Positions 1 through 5,246 of a stretch of 5,246 nucleotides of DNA are shown here, piece by piece. The notes under the pieces are model-generated. The model worked only from the letters and a program-made list of their open reading frames with translations, did not search any database and was not told the origin of the DNA. The first letter of the stretch is position 1. Each line of letters begins with the position of its first letter. The DNA is taken from contig DBME01000265.1 of NCBI GenBank assembly GCA_002298155.1, positions 274 through 5,519 on the forward strand. Direction: 5' to 3'. This DNA is from Holophagaceae bacterium UBA706. Its GTDB lineage: Bacteria > Acidobacteriota > Holophagae > Holophagales > Holophagaceae. The translations under genes were made by a program, and so were the position numbers.

Positions 1-539
1 CCTTCATGTTCCACGTGTCCGATCCCAACGGCGACCAGCTCCAGTTCAACATCCGGCTCCTGCCGGAGACCGGGGCCCCCATCGACCTGGAGAAGGGGTG
101 GAGGGAGCGGTTCTTCACCTTCGACACCCTGATCGTCCCGGACGGGAAGTACCGCCTGGAGGTCACCGCCTCCGACGAGCCTAGCCAGCCTCTCAACCAG
201 GCCCTCTCCGCCACCTGGCGCACGCCCCCGTTCATCATCGACCACACGCCGCCGGTCATCACCGACCTCACCGCCGTCCGTGAAGGGGACGCGGTCCACG
301 TGCGGTTCACCGCCCGGGACGCGATCTCCATCCTCAAGGAGGCCGCCGTGTCCGCCGACGGCGACGGCTGGGTGCAGATCGCCCCCGAGACCCGGGTCTT
401 CGACACGCGGGAAGCCACCTTCGACGTGAAGGTCCCCCGGGACCGCGTCCGGGGGGACCGGGTGCTGGTGAAGGTCGTGGACACGGCCACTAACGAGCAG
501 ACGGCCAGCGTCGGCATCGGGGAAGTCAAGAAGCGCTAG
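1..539 (+). CDS. C-terminal part of an Ig/fibronectin-like repeat protein (5' end outside window)
   Basis: This reading frame is open from the left edge (first full codon at base 3) and ends at TAG 537-539, so only about the last 178 residues are visible. Counting from the ATG at base 6, an opening strand with a DPNGD motif (residues 6-10) and a VPDGKYRLEVTASD stretch (44-57) form one beta-sandwich domain. The linker IIDHTPPVI (77-85) then leads to a second, C-terminal beta-sandwich (about 85-177). Such pairs of Ig-like domains close large secreted or surface proteins, often after beta-propeller repeats, in Acidobacteriota and related bacteria; that is family knowledge, and the propeller itself is not visible here. 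The ATG at base 6 lies inside the domain and is unlikely to be the true start. There is no enzyme motif or C-terminal anchor. The likely role is extracellular or periplasmic binding or structure, but the substrate is unknown. Confidence 0.75.
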   Translation, partial: FMFHVSDPNGDQLQFNIRLLPETGAPIDLEKGWRERFFTFDTLIVPDGKYRLEVTASDEPSQPLNQALSATWRTPPFIIDHTPPVITDLTAVREGDAVHVRFTARDAISILKEAAVSADGDGWVQIAPETRVFDTREATFDVKVPRDRVRGDRVLVKVVDTATNEQTASVGIGEVKKR

Positions 540-551
540 GCCTGAAGAATT

Positions 552-588
552 CTCCGGCGAGGGACATTTTCGCGTTCCCCCGCCGTAG
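552..588 (+). terminator. Imperfect hairpin after the Ig-like gene, possible terminator
   Basis: Bases 555-564 pair with 576-585 around an 11-base loop (565-575). The arms are CGGCG/CGCCG and GGGA/TCCC, separated by a single A-C mismatch (560 with 580), and two more pairs (552-553 with 587-588) lie beyond a second mismatch. The hairpin begins 12 bases after the upstream stop codon and lies before the PAS gene's start. No T-run follows the stem, so it is not a textbook intrinsic terminator. It could also be a leader structure or an mRNA 3'-end stabiliser. Confidence 0.4.
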
Positions 589-622
589 GCATGGTCGTAT
601 GCTGCCATCCACCCCTCCCACT

Positions 623-626
623 GGAG
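623..626 (+). promoter_or_regulatory. Ribosome binding site that decides the PAS gene start
   Basis: GGAG lies 9 bases before the ATG at 636. The in-frame ATG further upstream at 591 has only weak purine sequence before it, and it would add 15 residues (rich in Cys, Pro and Leu) that resemble no PAS leader. This supports 636 as the start. Confidence 0.6.
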
Positions 627-635
627 CCCCTCGCG

Positions 636-1247
636 ATGGACCAGCCGCGCCTACAGCCCGACGAATACGCCATCCTGGTGGAGCAGTCCCCCATCCTCAT
701 CTGGAGGGCCCGCACCGACGGTTTGTGCGACTACTTCAACCAGCGGTGGCTGGCCTTCACCGGGCGCACAATGGACCAGGAGTTCGGCAACGGCTGGGCC
801 GAGGGCGTCCACCCCGACGACCTGGACCGCTGCCTGGAAATCTACCTGAGCCACTTCGAGCGGCGGGAGATCTTCGAGATGGAGTATCGTCTCCGCCGCC
901 ACGACGGGGCCTGGCGTTGGCTCTTCGACCGCGGGGTGCCCATGTACCACCCCGACGGCTCCTTCGGCGGCTACATCGGCAGCTGCACCGACATCACCGA
1001 GCGCAAAGAGGCCCAGGCCGCCCTGGCCGATGCCCTGGCCGCGCGCATCAACGCCCTGCAGGAGCTGCTGCCCATCTGCATGCTCTGCCGGAAGGTGCGC
1101 AATGACGCGGGCTACTGGGACAGCCTGGAGAAGTACCTCGTCGAGCACGGCGGCCCCAGCTTCAGCCATGGCCTGTGCCCAGACTGCTACCCCACGTACA
1201 TGGCCCGCATCCATGCCGAGGCCGAGGCCCACGGCCTCAAGCGCTGA
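636..1247 (+). CDS. PAS/PAC sensor protein with C-terminal four-cysteine module
   Basis: This is a 203-residue soluble protein. Residues about 10-123 form a PAS domain of the PAS_3 type. Recognisable parts are W23, the FNQRWLAFTG stretch (34-43), GWAEGVHPDDL (53-63), the EYRLRRHDGAWRWL strand (83-96) and the PAC end GSCTDITERK (115-124). A helical linker (about 125-145) leads to LLPICMLC, giving C148 and C151. Then come GYW (159-161), FSHG (176-179) and C181 and C184, so a CxxC...CxxC arrangement with H178 nearby suggests a zinc-ribbon-like or redox site. This tail is a recurrent module behind PAS or receiver domains in bacteria, and its function is not established as far as I know. No histidine kinase, GGDEF, EAL or DNA-binding domain follows, and there is no membrane segment. 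The protein probably signals through a partner. An upstream in-frame ATG at 591 is possible but has a poor ribosome site. Confidence 0.85.
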   Translation: MDQPRLQPDEYAILVEQSPILIWRARTDGLCDYFNQRWLAFTGRTMDQEFGNGWAEGVHPDDLDRCLEIYLSHFERREIFEMEYRLRRHDGAWRWLFDRGVPMYHPDGSFGGYIGSCTDITERKEAQAALADALAARINALQELLPICMLCRKVRNDAGYWDSLEKYLVEHGGPSFSHGLCPDCYPTYMARIHAEAEAHGLKR

Positions 1248-1250
1248 TCA
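1245..1250. other. TGATCA palindrome shared by two convergent stop codons
   Basis: TGA at 1245-1247 ends the PAS gene on the plus strand. The adjacent TCA at 1248-1250 is TGA on the minus strand and ends the MBL hydrolase gene. No intergenic base and no terminator hairpin lies between them, so transcripts from both sides probably run into the opposite gene. Confidence 0.9.
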
Positions 1251-2333
1251 GCTTCCGCCCTGGACGATGGGGATCCCCTTGGCCTCCTGGTAGACGTTCT
1301 TGACGATGTCCCCCAGGAACACGGCCCCCATCACGAACCGGCCCCAGCCATCCTCATCCGCCACGAAGGCGCGGCGAAGCCTGGCGAGATCCAGCCGGGC
1401 CCGCACCTGCTCCAGGTCCAGGCCGTCCTTGACCAGGGGCGCCACCTGCCCGCGGAGCTCCCCCAGCACCCAGATGAGCTTGTCCAGGTAGGCGCGGTCC
1501 TTCTGGGGCTCCCCGTGGCCGGGCACCAGGACGGCGAAATCGTAGGCCTTGATGCGGCGCAGCACCTCGATCCACTCGCCCGGGAAGCACGCCGAGGCGT
1601 AGGGGATGGGGTGCACGACGATGTCGCCCGAGGCCAGGACCCGCTGGCGGGGGGCCCACACGATGGCGTCGCCGTCGGTGTTGGCGCGGCCGAGAAACGT
1701 GATCTCCAAGGGGGTCACGGGATCCTGGAGGGTGATCCCCGTGGTGAAGGTGAGCCCGGCGGGGTGGACCGCCAGGTCCCGGTAGCCCGCCACCATGCCG
1801 GGGCCCGCCGCCACGAATCGCGCCCAGCCCTCCTTCTCCGAGGCCGGCACCGCGGGATCATCCAGGCGCTTGCGGCCGAAGTCCACCATGCCGGCGTAGC
1901 TGGTGGAGTAGGTCTTCACGTAGGCCATGGCGGGGCCGGTCATGTTGGCGCGGGTGGCGGCCGTGGAGATGATCTGGAGGCCGGGCCACGCCGCCAGGAA
2001 GGCCCCGGCGCCCAGGTTGTGGTCGCCGTGGTAGTGGGTATAGACGAGGGCCTTGACCCGCTTGGGGCCAAGTTCTCGGATGAGGCGCACGATGTGGTCC
2101 CCGGCCGGGGGGGCTCCGCCGGCGTCCACCACCACATAGCCGTCCTCCTGCTCGAAGACGGTCGTGTTGCCCTCGAAGGGCGCGTCGGTGGCGACCGGGC
2201 GGTGAATGAGCCAGACGTGATCGGCCACCTGCACCCGCACCCGGGCGAAGCCGTCCACCGGCGCGGGGGGAGCGGCGGCGAGGCCGGCGGTGATGAAGCC
2301 GGCGATAAGGGTGCTGACGTTGCGCGTGTCCAT
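1248..2333 (-). CDS. Exported metallo-beta-lactamase-fold metal hydrolase
   Basis: This 361-residue protein has a hydrophobic N-terminus (residues 8-21, ending AAA before PP) that looks like a signal peptide with a weak positive end (only R4), so a periplasmic location is inferred. The MBL core follows: VVVDAGG (67-73), then the metal motif THYHGDH with H100, H102, D104 and H105. The bridging aspartate is D237 in ASGDIVV, and the last metal histidine is H273 in PGHGEP. At the third metal motif, where most relatives have GxxHT, this protein reads GRANTDGD, placing N218 at the usual histidine. The region resembles exported MBL hydrolases of unknown substrate rather than a proven beta-lactamase, glyoxalase or RNase. 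AGGGGG lies 5 bases before the ATG. The stop codon abuts that of the convergent PAS gene. About 110 bases separate it from the upstream HutD-like gene, so it may be transcribed with that gene or separately. Confidence 0.88.
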   Translation of the reverse strand: MDTRNVSTLIAGFITAGLAAAPPAPVDGFARVRVQVADHVWLIHRPVATDAPFEGNTTVFEQEDGYVVVDAGGAPPAGDHIVRLIRELGPKRVKALVYTHYHGDHNLGAGAFLAAWPGLQIISTAATRANMTGPAMAYVKTYSTSYAGMVDFGRKRLDDPAVPASEKEGWARFVAAGPGMVAGYRDLAVHPAGLTFTTGITLQDPVTPLEITFLGRANTDGDAIVWAPRQRVLASGDIVVHPIPYASACFPGEWIEVLRRIKAYDFAVLVPGHGEPQKDRAYLDKLIWVLGELRGQVAPLVKDGLDLEQVRARLDLARLRRAFVADEDGWGRFVMGAVFLGDIVKNVYQEAKGIPIVQGGS

Positions 2334-2355
2334 GGGTTCCCCCTGCCCGGTTCTA

Positions 2356-2410
2356 CCTTTTACGCTTAGCCGGGTGGAAAGCGTAGGGGCCGAAGGACAT
2401 TCCTTTTACG
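2356..2410. repeat. Direct repeat CCTTTTACG, two copies 46 bases apart
   Basis: Identical 9-base copies occur at 2356-2364 and 2402-2410 (CGTAAAAGG on the coding strand of the MBL gene). Both fall in the 109-base gap between the HutD-like gene and the MBL gene. Between them is an imperfect stem, AAGGA (2393-2397) with TCCTT (2401-2405), flanked by GGGCC (2387-2391) and GGCCC (2413-2417). I see no convincing -35/-10 pair here. Confidence 0.35.
2361..2385. repeat. Inverted repeat TACGCTT-N11-AAGCGTA upstream of the MBL gene
   Basis: A perfect 7-base inverted repeat (2361-2367 and 2379-2385) with an 11-base centre begins 28 bases before the MBL start on the minus strand. It could be a regulator site or a leader hairpin. 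The left arm overlaps one copy of a CCTTTTACG direct repeat. Confidence 0.45.
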
Positions 2411-2442
2411 GGGGCCCTGGGTGATGGGAAGAATTAATTCAA

Positions 2443-3012
2443 TCAGGCGGGGGTGAGCGTCACGGCGATGACCACCGTGCCGGGCTCCGCGGCGGACAGG
2501 CGCAGAGGGCCCGGCGCTTCGGTCTCCAAAAGGTCCAGGGGCTCCAGGGTCTCCCCGGCGGCCACGGCCCTGCCCTTGGCACAGAAGACCACCCGCAACG
2601 GCCCCGGGGGCACCTCGGAGGGGCCCGCGTCCAGGTCGAACACGGCCACCGCGTGCCGCGCCCCGCTGCGCGCGGTCATGACATTGAAGTCCCGGCAGGG
2701 GCCGTCCAGGAGGCGGCCGGAGGTGGCCCAGTCGCCGGAGAAGGCCACGGGGACGAAGGGGCCTTCCAGGCGGCGGACCCCGTGCTCCCCGTGGTCCAGC
2801 TCCATGCCCCGCCCCGCCAGGAGCAGGAGGGTGCGGTCCACGCCCGGGAAGGGGGAGAAGGGGCCCGAAGCGCCCACCTCCGCCATGGAGATCCGCCACA
2901 GGAAGCCCCCGTCGAGGGTGGCCCCCGGCGGGTGGATGAGGAGCTCGGTGGTGGAGCCCAGGCCGTTCTTCCAGGGCATGACCCGGTAGGAGGAGGGGCC
3001 CCGCCTGCCCAT
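2443..3012 (-). CDS. HutD/Ves family cupin-like protein
   Basis: This 189-residue protein carries the HutD/Ves signature along its length. It has MPWKNGLGSTTEL (12-24), FLWRIS (37-42), GPFSPFPGVDR (50-60), GMEL (69-72), FSGDW (91-95) and DFNVM (108-112). The length is normal for the family, a bicupin-like beta-barrel. Members are found in histidine-utilisation clusters, where HutD is thought to have a regulatory role, and as Ves in E. coli, which has been linked to cold-stress expression; the biochemical activity is not well defined. No hut genes are visible here. The start ATG overlaps the sppA stop as TGATG, and no good ribosome site precedes it, so translation is probably coupled to sppA. 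An internal ATG (residue 12) would cut into the conserved block and is less likely. There is no signal peptide or membrane segment, so the protein is inferred to be cytoplasmic. Confidence 0.88.
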   Translation of the reverse strand: MGRRGPSSYRVMPWKNGLGSTTELLIHPPGATLDGGFLWRISMAEVGASGPFSPFPGVDRTLLLLAGRGMELDHGEHGVRRLEGPFVPVAFSGDWATSGRLLDGPCRDFNVMTARSGARHAVAVFDLDAGPSEVPPGPLRVVFCAKGRAVAAGETLEPLDLLETEAPGPLRLSAAEPGTVVIAVTLTPA

Positions 3013-4793
3013 CAGCGCAGGTTCAGGTCGAAGGGCATGCGCGCGTAGACGCCGCTGGGGTCGTTGAAGGCGTCCAGTTCGCCCAGCACGTGCAGGAAAC
3101 GGCTCTTGACCGCGTCGGCCCTGCCCCGGGTGTAGTTCTTGCGGCCGCCGCCCAGCGCCTCCAGGAGCTTCTCCACCGGGGTCTTGGGCTCGGAGGGGCC
3201 CTCCAGCCGGTAGTCGTTCTCGACCTTGGCCATGCGGGCGGCGTAGGCCACCGCGTCCTGCAGGCCGCCCAGCTCGTCCACGAGGCCGAGCTTCTGGGCC
3301 GCGGCGCCGGACCAGACGCGGCCCTGGGCGATCTCCTCCACCTTCGCGCGGGGCAGCTTGCGGCCCTCGGCGACTTTGGTGAGGAACATGTCGTAGATCC
3401 AGTCGGTGGTGGCCTGGGCCCGAGCCATCTCGGCATCGGTCTTGGGGCGGGAGATGGTCATGGAGTTGGCGAGGCGGGAGGTCTGCACGCTGTCCCAGGT
3501 CACCCCGTACTCGTTGGCCAACCCCTTGATGTTGGGGATCATGCCGAAGACGCCGATGGACCCGGTGAGGGTCGTGGGTTCCGCGAAGATCCGGTCCGCG
3601 TAGGCCGCGATCCAGTAGCCTCCGGAGGCGGCCAGGTGGCCCATGGAGACCACCACCGGCTTCTCCTTGCGGGCCAGGACCAGTTCGCGCTGGATGAGTT
3701 CCGAGGCCAGGGCGCTGCCGCCGGGGCTGTTCACGCGCAGCACGATGGCCTTGACCTTCTTGTCCAGACGCAGCCGGCGCAGCTCCCGGCTCAGGGAGTC
3801 GCCGCCCACGGTGCCCGCGGGCCCGGAGCCGTCGACGATGGAGCCTTCCGCGAAGACCAGGGCGATGCGGTTGGAGCCGGTGGGCTCGGGGCCCGCCTTG
3901 ACGTAGGTCTCCAGGTCCATCTGGGGGTAGTCCAGGTCCGTGGCCTTGCGGCCCGCCAGGAGCTTGAGTTCGTCCAGGACCTGGTCGCCGGAGGCCACCT
4001 TGTCCACCATCCCGGCCTTGAGGGCCTCGGGGGAGGACAGGACGCCCAGGTCATCGGACAGGGCCTGCACCGCCTCGGGGGTCAGCTTGCGGTCCCCGGC
4101 CACGGCCCGCTTCCATTCGCCCCACAGGTCGTCCAGCAGGGCCTGGACCTCCTCCCGGTTGGCGTCGCTCATCTTGTCCAGGAAGTAGGGCTCCACGGCG
4201 CTCTTGTACTTGCCGGCCCGGGTGATCTGCATCTCGATGCCGAACTTCTTGAAGGCCTTGCCGTAGAAGGTGGTTTCCGAGGCGTAGCCCGTGACGTCCA
4301 TGAGACCCGCGGGGTTGATGTAGACCCGGCCCGTGCCGGCGCAGAGGTAGAGTTCCCGCTTGCTCCAGTACTGGTTGTAGGCGATCACCGGCTTGCCGGA
4401 TTCCTTGGCGAACCGCAGGATGGCCTCCCGCAGCTCCTTGAGGGCGGCCGGGCCCGAGCCCACGCCTTCCGGGCGCACGACGCCCGTGATGTAGAGGCCG
4501 CTGATGCTCGCGTCATGGGCCGCGCGGTCGATGGCCTGGATCACCACATGGAGGGGGATGCCCTCCACCTCGCCCGTGCCCGCCGCCTTCTGGAGGAGTT
4601 CCGCCGGGCTGGACTCCCGGTAGGAGTCCGTGAAGTTGGTGTTGAGATCAAGGATGAGCACCGCCTTGGCCGGCACCACCGGTTTCGTGGGCCCCATGGA
4701 CGAAATGAGGATGACCAGCAGGACGAACCCGCCGAACACGAACAAGCCCAGCGCCACCAGGGACGCCAGCAACGACCTGAAGAATTCCTTCAT
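3012..4793 (-). CDS. sppA: Signal peptide peptidase SppA, 67-kDa type
   Basis: This membrane-anchored serine protease of family S49 cuts leftover signal peptides after secretion. The 593 residues match the long, double-domain form (E. coli SppA is 618 residues). One transmembrane helix (about 6-31) anchors the protein, with the catalytic part outside the cytoplasmic membrane. The N-terminal S49 repeat (about 45-290) holds the general-base lysine K197 in GKYKSAVEP. The C-terminal repeat (about 308-530) holds VNSPGGSALASE (354-365) and the nucleophile S390 in HLAASGGYW, followed by LTGSIGVFG (409-417). These match the Lys/Ser dyad known for E. coli SppA (K209/S409). The end, DAFNDPSGVYA (574-584), also resembles the E. 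coli C-terminus, so the gene looks intact. AGGAG at 4800-4804 lies 6 bases before the ATG. The gene is first in a two-gene unit with the HutD-like gene and is divergent from the bacilliredoxin gene. Confidence 0.97.
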   Translation of the reverse strand: MKEFFRSLLASLVALGLFVFGGFVLLVILISSMGPTKPVVPAKAVLILDLNTNFTDSYRESSPAELLQKAAGTGEVEGIPLHVVIQAIDRAAHDASISGLYITGVVRPEGVGSGPAALKELREAILRFAKESGKPVIAYNQYWSKRELYLCAGTGRVYINPAGLMDVTGYASETTFYGKAFKKFGIEMQITRAGKYKSAVEPYFLDKMSDANREEVQALLDDLWGEWKRAVAGDRKLTPEAVQALSDDLGVLSSPEALKAGMVDKVASGDQVLDELKLLAGRKATDLDYPQMDLETYVKAGPEPTGSNRIALVFAEGSIVDGSGPAGTVGGDSLSRELRRLRLDKKVKAIVLRVNSPGGSALASELIQRELVLARKEKPVVVSMGHLAASGGYWIAAYADRIFAEPTTLTGSIGVFGMIPNIKGLANEYGVTWDSVQTSRLANSMTISRPKTDAEMARAQATTDWIYDMFLTKVAEGRKLPRAKVEEIAQGRVWSGAAAQKLGLVDELGGLQDAVAYAARMAKVENDYRLEGPSEPKTPVEKLLEALGGGRKNYTRGRADAVKSRFLHVLGELDAFNDPSGVYARMPFDLNLR

Positions 4794-4799
4794 GATGTG

Positions 4800-4804
4800 C
4801 TCCT
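4800..4804 (-). promoter_or_regulatory. Ribosome binding site of sppA
   Basis: On the minus strand AGGAG lies 6 bases upstream of the sppA ATG. This strong match supports the start at 4793, which places the membrane anchor at the very N-terminus. Confidence 0.7.
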
Positions 4805-4834
4805 GCCCTGATGGTAAGGCTTCAAAGTCACGGC

Positions 4835-4863
4835 AGGATACCCCTTTGGCTTACCCGACAAAA
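4835..4863 (-). promoter_or_regulatory. Candidate sppA promoter
   Basis: On the minus strand a TTTTGT -35-like box (4858-4863) and a TATCCT -10-like box (4835-4840) are separated by 17 bases, about 40 bases before the sppA start. The -35 match is weak, so this is a guess based on spacing and local A/T content. Confidence 0.3.
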
Positions 4864-4873
4864 AGGGTAAACT
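4846..4873 (+). promoter_or_regulatory. Candidate promoter of the bacilliredoxin gene
   Basis: TTGGCT (4846-4851) and TAAACT (4868-4873) are 16 bases apart and face the bacilliredoxin gene. An alternative -10 is TATATC at 4873-4878. This is the most A/T-rich part of the gap. The boxes enclose the inverted repeat at 4851-4870, so a protein bound there would cover the promoter. Confidence 0.35.
4851..4870. repeat. Inverted repeat TTACCC-N8-GGGTAA in the divergent promoter region
   Basis: A perfect 6-base inverted repeat with an 8-base spacer lies between sppA and the bacilliredoxin gene. A third related copy, GGTAAG, is at 4813-4818 and is the inverse of CTTACC at 4850-4855. The position between two divergent starts suggests an operator serving one or both genes. 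No known regulator site was recognised. Confidence 0.4.
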
Positions 4874-4895
4874 ATATCCGAAACCTGGAGGGCCC

Positions 4896-5246
4896 ATGGC
4901 CAACTACCCCGAATACATGGTTGCTCCCATGAGGGAAGAATTGAGCCAGGCCGGCTTCGAGCACCTCATGACGCCCGAGGCGGTGGACGCCGCCCTGGCC
5001 CGGCCCGGCACGACCCTGCTGGTGGTGAATTCCGTGTGCGGCTGCGCGGCCGCCGGCGCCCGCCCGGGCGTCATCATGGCCCTGCGCCGCAAGGGCATCG
5101 TCGTCGACCACTGCGTGACGGTCTTCGCGGGCATGGAGACCGAAGCGACCCAACGGGCACGGGAGTACTTCGAGGGGGCCCCCCCCAGCTCCCCCCAGGC
5201 GGCCATCCTCAAGGACGGCCGCCTCACCCTGGCGGGCGCCAAGGAC
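4896..5246 (+). CDS. BrxA/BrxB family bacilliredoxin (3' end outside window)
   Basis: The first 117 residues are visible and run off the right edge without a stop. Family members have about 140-145 residues, so roughly 25-30 are missing. The thioredoxin-like fold is marked by VVNSVCGCAA (43-52), whose C48-G49-C50 is the CGC active site, and by TVFAGME (75-81) and APPSSPQAA (95-103), both highly typical of the family. In Bacillus, BrxA and BrxB remove bacillithiol from mixed disulfides on proteins after oxidative stress, with the first cysteine as the attacking thiol. Whether this organism makes bacillithiol cannot be seen here, so the natural thiol partner is open. An additional cysteine is present at C73. 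GGAGGG (4887-4892) lies 3 bases before the ATG, a slightly close spacing. The N-terminal YPEYMVAPMREEL matches relatives and supports this start. The protein is inferred to be cytoplasmic. Confidence 0.93.
   Translation, partial: MANYPEYMVAPMREELSQAGFEHLMTPEAVDAALARPGTTLLVVNSVCGCAAAGARPGVIMALRRKGIVVDHCVTVFAGMETEATQRAREYFEGAPPSSPQAAILKDGRLTLAGAKD

Noticed and set aside
651..1232. A 193-codon open frame on the minus strand opposite the PAS gene
   Set aside because: It is the complement of a convincing PAS domain, and the product has the typical Gly/Val/Ala-rich look of an antisense shadow.
1215..1237. GGCCGAGGCCGAGGCC repeat near the end of the PAS gene as a possible terminator or repeat element
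   Set aside because: It encodes an Ala-Glu-rich helix at the C-terminus and forms no stable stem followed by a T-run.
1515..2369. A 284-codon open frame on the plus strand opposite the MBL gene
   Set aside because: The product is low in complexity (Gly, Val, His, Asp, Arg) and has no recognisable family, while the minus strand encodes a complete MBL protein with all its motifs.
2453..2989. Plus-strand open frame opposite the HutD-like gene
   Set aside because: It is Arg/Pro/Ser-rich without domains, and the minus strand carries the full HutD signature.
3090..4811. A 573-codon open frame on the plus strand opposite sppA
   Set aside because: It is antisense to a clearly intact sppA, its product is an unusual Gly/Ala/Val/His/Asp-rich sequence without domains, and it follows from the G/C-ending codon bias of the real gene.
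4904..5242. Minus-strand open frames overlapping the bacilliredoxin gene
   Set aside because: The plus-strand frame carries a diagnostic CGC active site and family motifs, so the opposite frames are shadows.
1..5246. CRISPR array, tRNA, rRNA, insertion sequence or defence island
   Set aside because: No spaced direct-repeat array, transposase, integrase, nuclease or RNA gene was seen, and the coding genes account for almost the whole window.

Overview
The window is GC-rich, gene-dense bacterial DNA carrying six protein-coding genes, two of them cut by the window edges. Codon use is strongly G/C-ending throughout, and no composition break or mobile element was seen. The gene set and protein style (a periplasmic Ig-like surface protein tail, a PAS protein with a CxxC...CxxC tail, a BrxA/BrxB-type bacilliredoxin) fit an Acidobacteriota of the Holophaga/Geothrix kind. 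That placement is an inference from general family knowledge, not a proven assignment.

Layout, left to right. (1) 1-539 (+): C-terminal part of a larger protein ending in Ig/fibronectin-like beta-sandwich domains, followed by an imperfect hairpin at 552-588. (2) 636-1247 (+): a 203-aa protein with one PAS/PAC sensor domain and a four-cysteine C-terminal module, but no recognisable output domain. (3) 1248-2333 (-): an exported metallo-beta-lactamase-fold hydrolase. It converges on the PAS gene with no base between them, so one TGATCA palindrome supplies both stop codons. (4) 2334-2442: a 109-base intergenic stretch with an inverted repeat and a direct repeat. (5) 2443-3012 (-): a HutD/Ves-family cupin-like protein. 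It is translationally coupled (TGATG overlap) to (6) 3012-4793 (-): sppA, the 67-kDa-type signal peptide peptidase. (7) 4794-4895: a 102-base divergent promoter region with a TTACCC-N8-GGGTAA inverted repeat. (8) 4896-5246 (+): a BrxA/BrxB-family bacilliredoxin, cut at the window's right edge.

Functionally this looks like ordinary chromosomal housekeeping and accessory sequence: envelope protein quality control (SppA), thiol redox repair (bacilliredoxin), a secreted metal hydrolase and a small sensor protein. The only clear operon is sppA-hutD-like. I do not see evidence for a new defence system, mobile element or CRISPR array. The more interesting points are the output-less PAS-cysteine protein, the altered third metal motif in the hydrolase, the shared stop palindrome and the repeated GGTAA elements between sppA and the bacilliredoxin gene.
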